Source: JADJXV01 sp046328995 | Lineage (GTDB): Bacteria; Bacteroidota; Ignavibacteria; Kapaibacteriales; UBA961 | Length of the DNA stretch: 64,000 nt | Direction of reading: 5' to 3' | NCBI GenBank assembly: GCA_046328995.1 | Contig: JAXLVN010000001.1 | Location: 1,116,001 to 1,180,000 of the forward strand | Shown here: one piece after another, positions 18,040-26,500 of the stretch | Position numbering within the stretch: the stretch's first letter is position 1 | Layout of the letters: every line of letters begins with the position of its first letter | The notes under the pieces: model-generated | Databases searched by the model: none | Told to the model about the DNA's origin: nothing | The model's input: only the letters and a program-made list of their open reading frames with translations | Translations under genes and position numbers: made by a program

Positions 18040-18804
18040 TTAATTCAGAAAACTAACACTCAGTGATAGAAATAATCCTCCGAAATCATGGATCGGCGAA
18101 TCTTTAATACTTTCTATTCCATCACCTCCGAAGGGGATGAAGTAATAGCGGGCATTGACTCCCATCATCGATTTACTGATTGCACCGAAATTTGCCCCCA
18201 CACCGACAAATCCACCAAACCGTGTGTAGGTATTAGCATGACCAAGAGACTGAAAAAACTCATACTCGTACGGCGCCGCTACGACGAAGGTCGTGCCAAG
18301 CCCCGCACTCACATACGGACGGAGCGTCTCGGCTATGTTGTCGGCAAACAGACGATATTGCGCTCCCACCGTCAGCGGAAATATATAGAGTCTGTTGATT
18401 TTAAAAGGAATAAATGTGCGCTGCGCATACGGATCATAATACTCAATCTCATCGGTGTTCCGCGCGCCCGACACACCCAAATTCACAAATCCACTCAATG
18501 TTTCCGAAAAAATTCGCTGATAAAATACCCCGGCACCAAAGCCATTACTCGAAAAAATCACATCGACGCCGAGCCCCTGACGCAGCATACGCGCCGACTG
18601 CTGCTCAGATAGCAGAGGTCTCGGTGAGGGAAAGACAATCGTTGTGTCTCCTGCTCCGGGCAACGATGGCGGTACAGAACGTCCCGGTAGCGGTCCCCCG
18701 CCAGTCGCCTGTGCCATCATTGGATGAAGCATACCGAAGCAATGAAGAATTGCAACGGCAAAGAGCAGCAAAATGAGACGCGAGGTAACTACTATAGCAG
18801 ACAT
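18040..18804 (-). CDS. Outer-membrane beta-barrel protein
   Basis: A 254-residue protein with an N-terminal signal (RLILLLFAVAILHCFG), a proline-rich linker (PLPGRSVPPSLPGAGD) and then alternating amphipathic strands such as GFGAGVFYQRIF, LSGFVNLGVSGA, YIFPLTVGAQYRLF and TRFGGFVGVGANFGA, ending in LFLSLSVSFLN, the pattern of a small outer-membrane barrel. AGAGGAGTATC precedes the ATG at 18804. A TTTG-N19-CATATTTG promoter candidate lies upstream. No specific function can be assigned. Confidence 0.75.
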   Translation of the reverse strand: MSAIVVTSRLILLLFAVAILHCFGMLHPMMAQATGGGPLPGRSVPPSLPGAGDTTIVFPSPRPLLSEQQSARMLRQGLGVDVIFSSNGFGAGVFYQRIFSETLSGFVNLGVSGARNTDEIEYYDPYAQRTFIPFKINRLYIFPLTVGAQYRLFADNIAETLRPYVSAGLGTTFVVAAPYEYEFFQSLGHANTYTRFGGFVGVGANFGAISKSMMGVNARYYFIPFGGDGIESIKDSPIHDFGGLFLSLSVSFLN

Positions 18805-18890
18805 GATGATACTCCTCTAAGGCATGGAACGGGCAGGTAAAGCGTAGAATACTGCATCGATGGAAGATGGAAGTTGACCATAATTTTCTC

Positions 18891-18921
18891 CAAATATGAC
18901 GAAAAGTATCCTTTCCTCAAA
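18891..18921 (-). promoter_or_regulatory. Bacteroidota-type promoter for the barrel gene
   Basis: On the reverse strand TTTG (18918-18921), 19 bases, then CATATTTG (18891-18898), one base off the TAnnTTTG consensus. Confidence 0.4.
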
Positions 18922-18989
18922 ATAGAATTGCATTTCTTGACATTTTCGCTCTCCATTGTGGGAAGATTACAGGTAATTGTCCGTACAAC

Positions 18990-19020
18990 TTGGCTAAGAA
19001 CACGAACTTTCATAATTTTG
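18990..19020 (+). promoter_or_regulatory. Bacteroidota-type promoter for the Nif3 gene
   Basis: TTG (18990-18992), 20 bases, then TAATTTTG (19013-19020), a full -33/-7 pair about 68 bases before the Nif3 start. Confidence 0.5.
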
Positions 19021-19087
19021 CAGAGAATAACATTCCCAAGAGCCGAATACTCCTAGTGCAAGTACAACTCTATCCGGCATAATTATC

Positions 19088-19882
19088 ATGAATATCCACC
19101 AATTCGTACAGCTGCTGCATACCGCGCTTCCACCCGAAACCGCCATGAAAGGCGATCGACTGGGACTACAGGTGCAGAGCGGACGAACGGAAATTACATC
19201 AATTCTCGTAACACTCGAGGTGACGGACGATGTCCTCACGGAAGCTCAGAATAACGGCATCGACTGTATTGTTACGTTCCACCCGCTGATTTTTTCTCCG
19301 ATGACGGCATTGCAGGAAAATGACCGCGTCGGTCGCCTCTGCTCAGGTCTGATACGAAGCAATATCGCACTCATCGCTGCACATACGAATTTCGACGCCT
19401 TCCCGAAAGGAACAAGCGCGATTTTGGCAGAAGAACTTGGCTTGAAAATTGAGCGGATTCTTCTGCCCGATAAGGCATTCCCGGGTAGCGGTATGGGCGT
19501 GGTGGCACGATTCGAGGTACCAATGAGCGAGAGTGCTCTCGTCGAAAAAGTATCAACAATTTGCGGTTCACCCGTTCGCTATGCGACCGGTAAAACCACT
19601 GAAATCAGTACCATAGCCATCGTCGGCGGCAGCGGTTCGTCCTTTATCGACGATGCCATCGCCTCCGGTGCCGATGCGTTTATTACTGCTGATGTAAAAT
19701 ATCATACCTTTCATCGTGCTCTCGGCGAAGTGACCCTCATCGACCCGGGACACTATGAAATGGAGCGTTTCGTGCCTCGTGGCCTTGCGCTCATGCTCGA
19801 ACACATACTTCCTCACGAGGAGAAACTCTCCGTTCGCGTGAGCGGCACGGTAACGAATCCGGTGCAGTATTTTTGTTCGTAA
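19088..19882 (+). CDS. Nif3-like dinuclear metal-centre protein
   Basis: A 264-residue NIF3/YbgI/YqfO-family protein. Metal ligands are visible in VTFHPLIF (about residue 64), AAHTNFD (about 98-103) and near the C terminus in LIDPGHYEMERF. The family forms hexameric rings with a two-metal site; GTP cyclohydrolase-like or regulatory roles have been proposed but no common reaction is settled. It is followed, 53 bases later, by the zinc-ribbon coiled-coil gene, a pairing I believe is frequent in bacteria. Confidence 0.88.
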   Translation: MNIHQFVQLLHTALPPETAMKGDRLGLQVQSGRTEITSILVTLEVTDDVLTEAQNNGIDCIVTFHPLIFSPMTALQENDRVGRLCSGLIRSNIALIAAHTNFDAFPKGTSAILAEELGLKIERILLPDKAFPGSGMGVVARFEVPMSESALVEKVSTICGSPVRYATGKTTEISTIAIVGGSGSSFIDDAIASGADAFITADVKYHTFHRALGEVTLIDPGHYEMERFVPRGLALMLEHILPHEEKLSVRVSGTVTNPVQYFCS

Positions 19883-19935
19883 AAAATTAGAAATAAATAA
19901 ATTACATATATCTATCATCAATTACAGGGAATTTC

Positions 19936-20658
19936 ATGCAATCACTTATGAACCAATTAGCGGAACTTGCGGCTATCGACAACGAACTCGACGAACTCCA
20001 CGAAGAGCTCGGCGATTTACCCAAAGAGGTAAAAAGCCATGAGAAGACCGTCAAAATGAGGTCTGCTCTCGTTGACGAAACGCAAAATCTGGTGAATGAG
20101 CTCCACGCCTTCAAGTCGAATTCGCAAATCATGCTTCAGGAAATCAAAGACAAAGAAGCACACTATGCCGAGCAACAGTTTCAAGTACGAAACAATCGTG
20201 AATTTGACGCAATCACTAAAGAAATCGAGAATTTACGAGATGAGCGTAACCGCATTCTCGAGCAGCAGCGTACCAGTGGCGTGAAAGAAGATAATCTCGC
20301 ACAAATTCTCTCGCAGCAAAAGCAAGATCTCGCCGACGCCGTCGAAGTACTCGGCGAGAAGGAAAAAGAGCTCTCCGAACTCTCGAGTGGTCATAATGAT
20401 GTGCTGAAAGATTTGATGGAAAAGCGTATCGAGCTCGCCAAATCAATCAATGAAGGTGCCCTCGCTGACTATGAACGCATACGCACCTTCCACTCTGCTG
20501 CAGCCGTACCACTGCGTAAAAACAGCTGCACCGGATGCTTTAGCGCCGTGCCTCCGCAAAAAATTGTGGAAATCAGAAATAATACCAACAAAACATTTTT
20601 CTGTGAGCACTGCGGCAGAATACTCTTCCCGGAAGACATGAAAAAGACGTCCGTTTGA
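19936..20658 (+). CDS. C4 zinc-ribbon, coiled-coil protein (CT398-like)
   Basis: The 240-residue product has a long amphipathic coiled coil over residues 1-175 (repeated LxELxEEL-type heptads), then a four-cysteine zinc ribbon: CTGC at about 198-201 and CEHC at about 225-228. This is the layout of the Chlamydia CT398 / DUF164 family, putative nucleic-acid or protein-tethering factors usually found next to Nif3 genes. The ATG at 19936 has AGGGAATTTC just upstream. Confidence 0.85.
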   Translation: MQSLMNQLAELAAIDNELDELHEELGDLPKEVKSHEKTVKMRSALVDETQNLVNELHAFKSNSQIMLQEIKDKEAHYAEQQFQVRNNREFDAITKEIENLRDERNRILEQQRTSGVKEDNLAQILSQQKQDLADAVEVLGEKEKELSELSSGHNDVLKDLMEKRIELAKSINEGALADYERIRTFHSAAAVPLRKNSCTGCFSAVPPQKIVEIRNNTNKTFFCEHCGRILFPEDMKKTSV

Positions 20659-20663
20659 CGCTC

Positions 20664-20692
20664 TTGACTCTAAATCATAGACACCGTAAGAG
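20664..20692 (+). promoter_or_regulatory. Possible promoter of rnpB
   Basis: TTGACT (20664-20669), 17 bases, then TAAGAG (20687-20692), about 12 bases before the first paired base of RNase P RNA. Confidence 0.4.
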
Positions 20693-20704
20693 ATAGACAT
20701 ATTT

Positions 20705-21146
20705 AAGCGGGGAAAACGGGCGGTTGCATTAGAAATAATGAGGAAAGTCCGGACTCCACAGAACAGCACGCTTCGTAACGCGAAGGCAGTAACATTTGAA
20801 ATACCCTTTCAAACAAGCTGACGGAAAGTGCAGCAGAAAATAAACCGCCAACTTGTGTAGGTGCATAGATTCTATGCTCTTGCGCGACGGTAAGGGTGAA
20901 ATGGTGAGGTAAGAGCTCACCGCGGCTCCGGGTGACCGGAACGGCATGGCAAACCCCGTGCGGTGCAAGACTAAATAAGAGTCAAGAGCATTTCGATGCT
21001 GACGGGCTGTTCGTACGTCTCGGCAGAATCCTGCCACTTGGCTCGGGTAAGTCGCTATAAGGATTGCGGTGACGCAATTCACAGATAAATTTCCGCCTCT
21101 TTGAGCAATCAAAAAGACAGAATCCGGCTTATAGTTTTCTTCGCTT
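20705..21146 (+). ncRNA. rnpB: RNase P RNA, class A
   Basis: The catalytic RNA that trims tRNA 5' leaders. Universal blocks are present in order: GAGGAAAGTCCGGACTCC (about 20741-20758), GGGTGAAATGGTGAGGTAAG with AGAGCTCACCGC (about 20893-20922), GGCAAACCCC (about 20947), and the closing ACAGAATCCGGCTTAT (about 21117-21132). The ends are set by stem P1: AAGCGGGGAAAAC (20705-20717) pairs over 13 positions, with two G-U pairs, with GTTTTCTTCGCTT (21134-21146). The length of about 442 nt is within the normal bacterial range though on the long side. Confidence 0.95.
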
Positions 21147-21224
21147 AATTTTATTTATGACGCTTCCCTTCTGCTGGACCCGTCGTATCGTCTGATTATA
21201 TTCAATTTACAAAAGGTATTGTCT

Positions 21225-21524
21225 ATGAAGCTTCCAGATGACCCCATCATTCTCGAAATTCTTCCGGAATTTATCGACCAATGGCTCGATGACCTGACGA
21301 ATCTCTTCCCGACTCTTGTCTCGACAAAAAATTCGCAGGATTTGTACCGAATGGGACATACGATTAAAGGGTCGTGCGCACAATTCGGACTCGACGACGT
21401 CTCACTCATGGGTATAGAACTCATGAGCTATGCCAAAGCAGAGCAATGGGATAAAGCCATGGCACTCCGCACGAAAATTTATGACTCGATACTCGAAGTC
21501 AAAAAATATATCGCATCCCTGTAA
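21225..21524 (+). CDS. Histidine phosphotransfer (Hpt) protein
   Basis: A 99-residue all-helical protein with the Hpt signature HTIKGSCAQFGL (phosphoacceptor histidine at about residue 44) followed by an amphipathic helix (MGIELMSYAKAEQWDKA). Such stand-alone modules relay phosphate between hybrid kinases and receivers. It starts at the ATG 21225 after AAAAGG (a TTG six bases before is in frame). The partner is unknown; the single-domain response regulator at 14073 is one candidate in the window. Confidence 0.82.
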   Translation: MKLPDDPIILEILPEFIDQWLDDLTNLFPTLVSTKNSQDLYRMGHTIKGSCAQFGLDDVSLMGIELMSYAKAEQWDKAMALRTKIYDSILEVKKYIASL

Positions 21525-21558
21525 TATTCTATTTATTGTTTTGTACGAGAAGATTAGT

Positions 21559-22047
21559 ATGAAAAAACTCCTCATCGTTCTTGGTCTGCTGCTTGTCTTT
21601 GGCACCGGCTACGCTTCCGCTCAAAAACGCATCGCCGTACTCCCCTTTCGGAATATGGACGGCAATCTCGCCCTGACTCCCTGGTGCGCCAAGCTCTCCG
21701 ACTCGCTAGCGACCATGCTCCGTCAGGCAGACTCCGCCTCGAAGCACTATACGGTCGTTCCGCAGGACTCCGTCGCCGAAGTACTGGCATCCCTGAATTT
21801 GGACCCAACGAATCCTCAATATGAGTCCGACCTCTGGAAAGCAATTGCCATGCTTCATGTCGAGCGGGCAATTACCGGAAATTTCAATATTCAGTACGGG
21901 AAAATGCTCATTAATGCCTATAATTACGACGTGCAAACAAAAATTCCGCACATGTCACAAGCGAAAAACCTCTTCCGCACGCAAGATAAAACGCTCGATG
22001 CCGTGCCGGCAATTCTCAACAAACTCCTCCCGGGGCTGATGCAGTAA
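21559..22047 (+). CDS. Secreted TolB-N-terminal-like protein
   Basis: A 162-residue exported protein: signal peptide MKKLLIVLGLLLVFGTGYASA, then KRIAVLPFRNMDG...WCAKLSDSLATMLRQ, a strand-helix pattern seen in the TolB N-terminal / FlgO / CsgG-like folds that bind partner proteins in the periplasm. The rest (VVPQDSVAEVLASLNLDP, AIAMLHVERAITGNFN) continues the same alpha/beta layout. The exact role is unknown. The ATG at 21559 follows AGAAGATTAGT. It lies 34 bases after the Hpt gene, so co-transcription is possible. Confidence 0.65.
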   Translation: MKKLLIVLGLLLVFGTGYASAQKRIAVLPFRNMDGNLALTPWCAKLSDSLATMLRQADSASKHYTVVPQDSVAEVLASLNLDPTNPQYESDLWKAIAMLHVERAITGNFNIQYGKMLINAYNYDVQTKIPHMSQAKNLFRTQDKTLDAVPAILNKLLPGLMQ

Positions 22048-22066
22048 GTATTCTCTCGAAAAACTA

Positions 22067-22123
22067 AAGGGCGAATTGTATATACCCGAGCAGAGCGCTG
22101 CCGGATATGTGTAATTCGCCCTT
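22067..22123 (+). terminator. Hairpin after the TolB-like gene
   Basis: AAGGGCGAATT (22067-22077) pairs perfectly with AATTCGCCCTT (22113-22123). It resembles the GGGCGAAT hairpins dispersed elsewhere in the window. The T-run is short, so termination is inferred from position. Confidence 0.55.
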
Positions 22124-22156
22124 GTATTTCCAACTCCTATTCTACACATTCAAAAC

Positions 22157-23398
22157 ATGCTCAATCTCTCCATTCTTACCATCGGCGATGAAATTTGTAT
22201 CGGCCAGATTATCAATACCAATGCCGCCTGGATAGCCGCCGAATGCACCCGCATCAGTTGTAAAATACTCGCTCACTCCTCCATCGGTGATGAAATGGAT
22301 AGTATCATCTCCGAGATCGGACGCCTCATCGCGCAAAGCGACGCTCTCATCATCACCGGCGGTCTTGGCCCCACGCACGATGATATTACCAAAGAAGCTA
22401 TCCGTGCATTTCTCGGCGACACCATCGTTCTCCACGAGCCGACACTTGCCTACCTCAAGGAATTCTACACCAGCCGCAATCGCATACTCACCGAACGTAA
22501 TGCGACGCAAGCACTTCTACCGTCAACCGCTCAGCCGCTCCATAACTCGCGCGGCACAGCGCCCGGTATGCTTTTCGATTATCATGGTAAAATGATCGTC
22601 TCTCTCCCCGGCGTGCCAATGGAAATGAAAGGAATCATGACCGACCACGTACTGCCACTGCTCGCAAAACGTGCCACTATCGGTGACGTTCTCCTTTACA
22701 AAACGCTGATGACGACCGGCATCCCGGAAGCAAGTCTCGCCGATCTGATTGGCGAACCGAGCGAATTCCTGCATGGCGCATCACTTGCATTTTTACCGTC
22801 CTATCAGGGCGTTCGCCTGCGTATCGGTGTGAGCGCAACTACCAGCATTGCCGCCGAAGCTGAAATTGAGAGAATCGAAACCCATATCCGCAGCAAAGCC
22901 GCTAAATTCATCTTTGGTGAGGATAATCAATCGCTTACGTCCGTTGTGACAAATCTCCTGCTCGAAAAAAAACTCACCGTCTCCGTCGCAGAATCCTGCA
23001 CCGGCGGACTCCTCGGCGCTGCTCTTACCGACCTCGCCGGATCATCGGCGTATTTCGAAGGTGGCGTGCAGACCTATAGCTATGCTGCAAAAGAACATAT
23101 CCTCAGCGTCAAGCACGAAACACTCACAACATACGGCGCTGTCAGCAGCGAAACCGTCGAAGAGATGGCTGTGAATGTACGGCAAAAATTCTCCACTGAT
23201 TTCGGCATATCGATCAGCGGTATCGCCGGTCCGGGCGGTGGTCTCCCCGAAAAACCCGTTGGTACGGTGTGGATAGGGCTCGCCCACCCAAGCGGAGTAA
23301 TCACCAAACGTTTCAACTTTGGGAATGACCGCACGATGAACCGCGAACGTTCGGTCGGTGCAGCGCTGGAAATGCTGTATCGGGCGCTGATTGGGTAA
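22157..23398 (+). CDS. cinA: CinA family protein (molybdopterin-binding fold plus NMN amidohydrolase)
   Basis: A 413-residue two-domain protein. The N-terminal MoCF-like domain has ILTIGDEICIGQIINTNAAW and TGGLGPTHDDITKEA; the C-terminal CinA/PncC domain starts near residue 270 with SVAESCTGGLLGAALTDL and contains SAYFEGGVQTYS and GISGIAGPGGG, the nicotinamide-nucleotide amidase signature. It recycles pyridine nucleotides; the competence link is known only in some species. The start MLNLSILTIGDE fits the family. Confidence 0.93.
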   Translation: MLNLSILTIGDEICIGQIINTNAAWIAAECTRISCKILAHSSIGDEMDSIISEIGRLIAQSDALIITGGLGPTHDDITKEAIRAFLGDTIVLHEPTLAYLKEFYTSRNRILTERNATQALLPSTAQPLHNSRGTAPGMLFDYHGKMIVSLPGVPMEMKGIMTDHVLPLLAKRATIGDVLLYKTLMTTGIPEASLADLIGEPSEFLHGASLAFLPSYQGVRLRIGVSATTSIAAEAEIERIETHIRSKAAKFIFGEDNQSLTSVVTNLLLEKKLTVSVAESCTGGLLGAALTDLAGSSAYFEGGVQTYSYAAKEHILSVKHETLTTYGAVSSETVEEMAVNVRQKFSTDFGISISGIAGPGGGLPEKPVGTVWIGLAHPSGVITKRFNFGNDRTMNRERSVGAALEMLYRALIG

Positions 23399-23409
23399 CA
23401 CGGCTGTAC

Positions 23410-23479
23410 TTTTTTAACGCAAAGGCGCAGAGGACGCAAAGTACTACTCTCTGCATCTTTGCGCCTTTGCGTTAAAAAA
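23410..23479. repeat. Long perfect hairpin of the GCAAAGGCGC repeat family
   Basis: The first 20 bases (23410-23429, TTTTTTAACGCAAAGGCGCA) are an exact reverse complement of the last 20 (23460-23479), with GAGGACGCAAAG and CTCTGCATCTTTG inside. Ending in A/T runs on both sides, it could terminate cinA transcripts. The word GCAAAGG with GCAGAGG also occurs near 1430 and, inverted, near 11200. Confidence 0.8.
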
Positions 23480-23566
23480 TCACAAGCTTTACTTATAATT
23501 GTAACCAATTTCGACCGAACATTCTCTCCATAATTACGACATCCTTTCTTTCAATTTAAGCGAGAT

Positions 23567-26500
23567 ATGACTATGAGAATACATTCTGCACTTTGCACAC
23601 TCCTCTTTCTCTTCCTGCTAGTTCCCCGCCTAAGCGCCGCCGATGACTATGCTACCCAATGGAAAGCAGTGGAAGCACACCTCGAAAAACAACGTCCGAA
23701 ATCGGCGCTTGAAATTGTGCAAAAAATCTATACTCAAGCGAAGAAAGAACGCAACGAACAGCAGATTATCAAGTCCACCCTCACCAAACTCCGCTTGCAG
23801 GCAGATGGAGTAGAAAACAGCGAACTCATTCTCTACCAAGAAATTACCAAGGAAATTCCTACAGCCGCGACTCCCCTTGTTCGCTCGATGCTGCAGTATG
23901 CTCTCGGTGAGTTGTATTGGAATTACTACAATCAAAACAGGTGGAAATTCAGCCGGCGTTCACAGACGAAAGATGCGAACTCGAAGGATTTTAGCGCGTG
24001 GGACCCCAAAGCGCTCCGCGACACAGCCCGTTCGTATTATCTCGCCGCCCTTTCCGATGAAAAAGCGCTGCAGTCGGCCAATGTGTCGAACTATGAGCTT
24101 TTGCTCGAATCAAATAAAGAATCTGCTCACTACCGCCCTACATTCTACGATATTCTCACGCATAAAACGATTGAATTTTTGCAGCAAAGTCAGGCAATGT
24201 CCGCAGAAGCTACTCCGGAAGTCAATGATAAAGAAATACTTGCTTCGCTTCCATCGTTTATTTCGGCAACGACACTTACGACATCCACTCCTGCCAAAAA
24301 TGCCCTCGCCATTGGAAATAATAATTACCTCATTCTCTCCCTCTACCAGAAAATTCTCACGTTTCATCAAAAGGATAAAGAACCTACCGCGCTCATCGAT
24401 GCCGATATTCTGCGCCTACAATTTGCACGTACTGTCAGCGCGAATGAGGATAAAGACTCGCTTTTTATGAATGCACTTATTTCGCGAATGAACGTTCATT
24501 CAGCAGATTCGAGCATGACACTGATTGCCTTTGCCATTGCGCAGGAACTCGTCAATCAGGACAAACCTGATGAAGCAATGCAGTACTGTGAGCGTGCCAT
24601 CAAGCAATTCCCAAATTCTCATGGCGCGAAAAACTGTGAGGCACTGAAGGCGCAAATATTGCGGAAAGAACTCTCCGTAGCCGTCGAAAAAACGCTCCAA
24701 CCGGATGCTCCATTTTTGAGCACTGTTACGTCGAAAAATGTCCAGAAACTCTATTTCAAAATCGTCAAGACCGACCACAAGTCTGATTTATTCAAAAAGA
24801 TACGTTCGTATGACGATGGCGAGCTCCCCAAAGACAAGCTCAAGAAATTACTCGCGCTCACCACCGTACAATCATGGGAAATGACCCTCCCGAAAAGCAC
24901 CGATTTTCGTTCGCACACCGTCGATATTCGCTCGCCTGCTCTCCCGCTTGGACAATATTTCCTGCTCGTGAGTCCGCAGGAAAAATTCACGCTCGACAGC
25001 AATGCCGTTGCCTATACTCCGCTTCTAGTGACCCGTCTTTCGCTGCAAAGCCAGATCCAGCCAAATGATGGCACGATGTTTTTTATGGTCAATGATGCAG
25101 AAACAGGCAAGCCGCTCGAAGGTGTAACGGCAAAAATTTATTCGAGTGATTTTGACTATACCACCAGAAAACAACGCGAGGATTTACTGACAACAAAAAA
25201 AACGAACGGGAATGGAGAATTCGTGGTAACGCCAAGTGAGAGTAACAATAAGAATTTCCGCGTCGAGCTCACGAAAGGCGAGAATTATTTCGCAACGGAT
25301 AATAATTTTTATACCTTCGAGCGAGCACCTGAGCAAGACCACAACCGCACACTATTCTTCACGGACCGCCAAATTTACCGTCCGGGACAAACGATTTATT
25401 TTAAAGGAATTATCTTTAAAAATAATAATGAACAGGCGATCAATGAAGTGCTGAAAAACGAAAAGACAACGGTGCGTTTTCACGATGCAACGTATAAAGA
25501 AGTCACCAAACTTGAGCTGCGGACGAATGAATTTGGTTCGTTTTCCGGTTCGTTCACCGCTCCAAGCACCGGGCTCACCGGCATGATGAACATCCGTAAC
25601 GAGACCGGTAATATCGTCGTGCGGGTTGAGGAATACAAGCGTCCAAAATTTGAAGTGAAATTCAATCCTACCAAAGGTGCGATTGTGCTCGGTGAGAAAG
25701 TCACGACCACCGGCAACGTGCTGAGTTTTGCCGGCGCGAATATCAGCGGCGCCACGGTCACCTACCGCGTGACACGTTCAGCCCGCTTCCCCTATCCGAT
25801 GTGGGATAATTTCCCTCCACGATACAGTAATCAACAGAAAGAAATTTCGCATGGAGCAACCACAACCAATGCGCTTGGTGAATTCACGGTCGAATTTCCG
25901 GCGCTCCCCGATAAAAGCATTCCCAAGAATGACAAGCCGGTATTTACTTATACCGTAAGTGCTGATGTGACAGATATTAACGGTGAAACGCATTCATCGC
26001 AGACTGTTGTGTCGGCCGGTTATATATCCCTCGAACTCGGGCTTGTTATCGGTAATGATGATGAGCAACGAATGATGTATGAAGATGGCTATAACCAAAA
26101 TAACCATTCTGGAAATGAACCGTTTGTGCGGAATTTCAAGCAGAATATTCGCATCACGTCAAAAAATATTAACCAGACTCCCCTTCCAGCCTGGGGAACA
26201 CTCAAGATTGAGCGCCTCGAGCAACCGAATAGGAGCGGCATTCTCCGCGATCGTCTGCTGCCGCAGCCCGATCAATTCCTGATGACCAAGGATGATTTTA
26301 TAGCCGCCTTTCCCAATGAAAGTTATCATGATGACATCCTTCCCGAAAAATGGACTGTTGCGCAAGTGATTGATTCAAAAGAAATTCAGACAGACTCAAG
26401 CGGACTTTTGACAACAGGAATTGACCGATTACTTGCTCCGGGAATGTATCGTATTACGCTTCAATCTAAGGATATTTCGGGTGCTGCACTGGAAGTCGTT

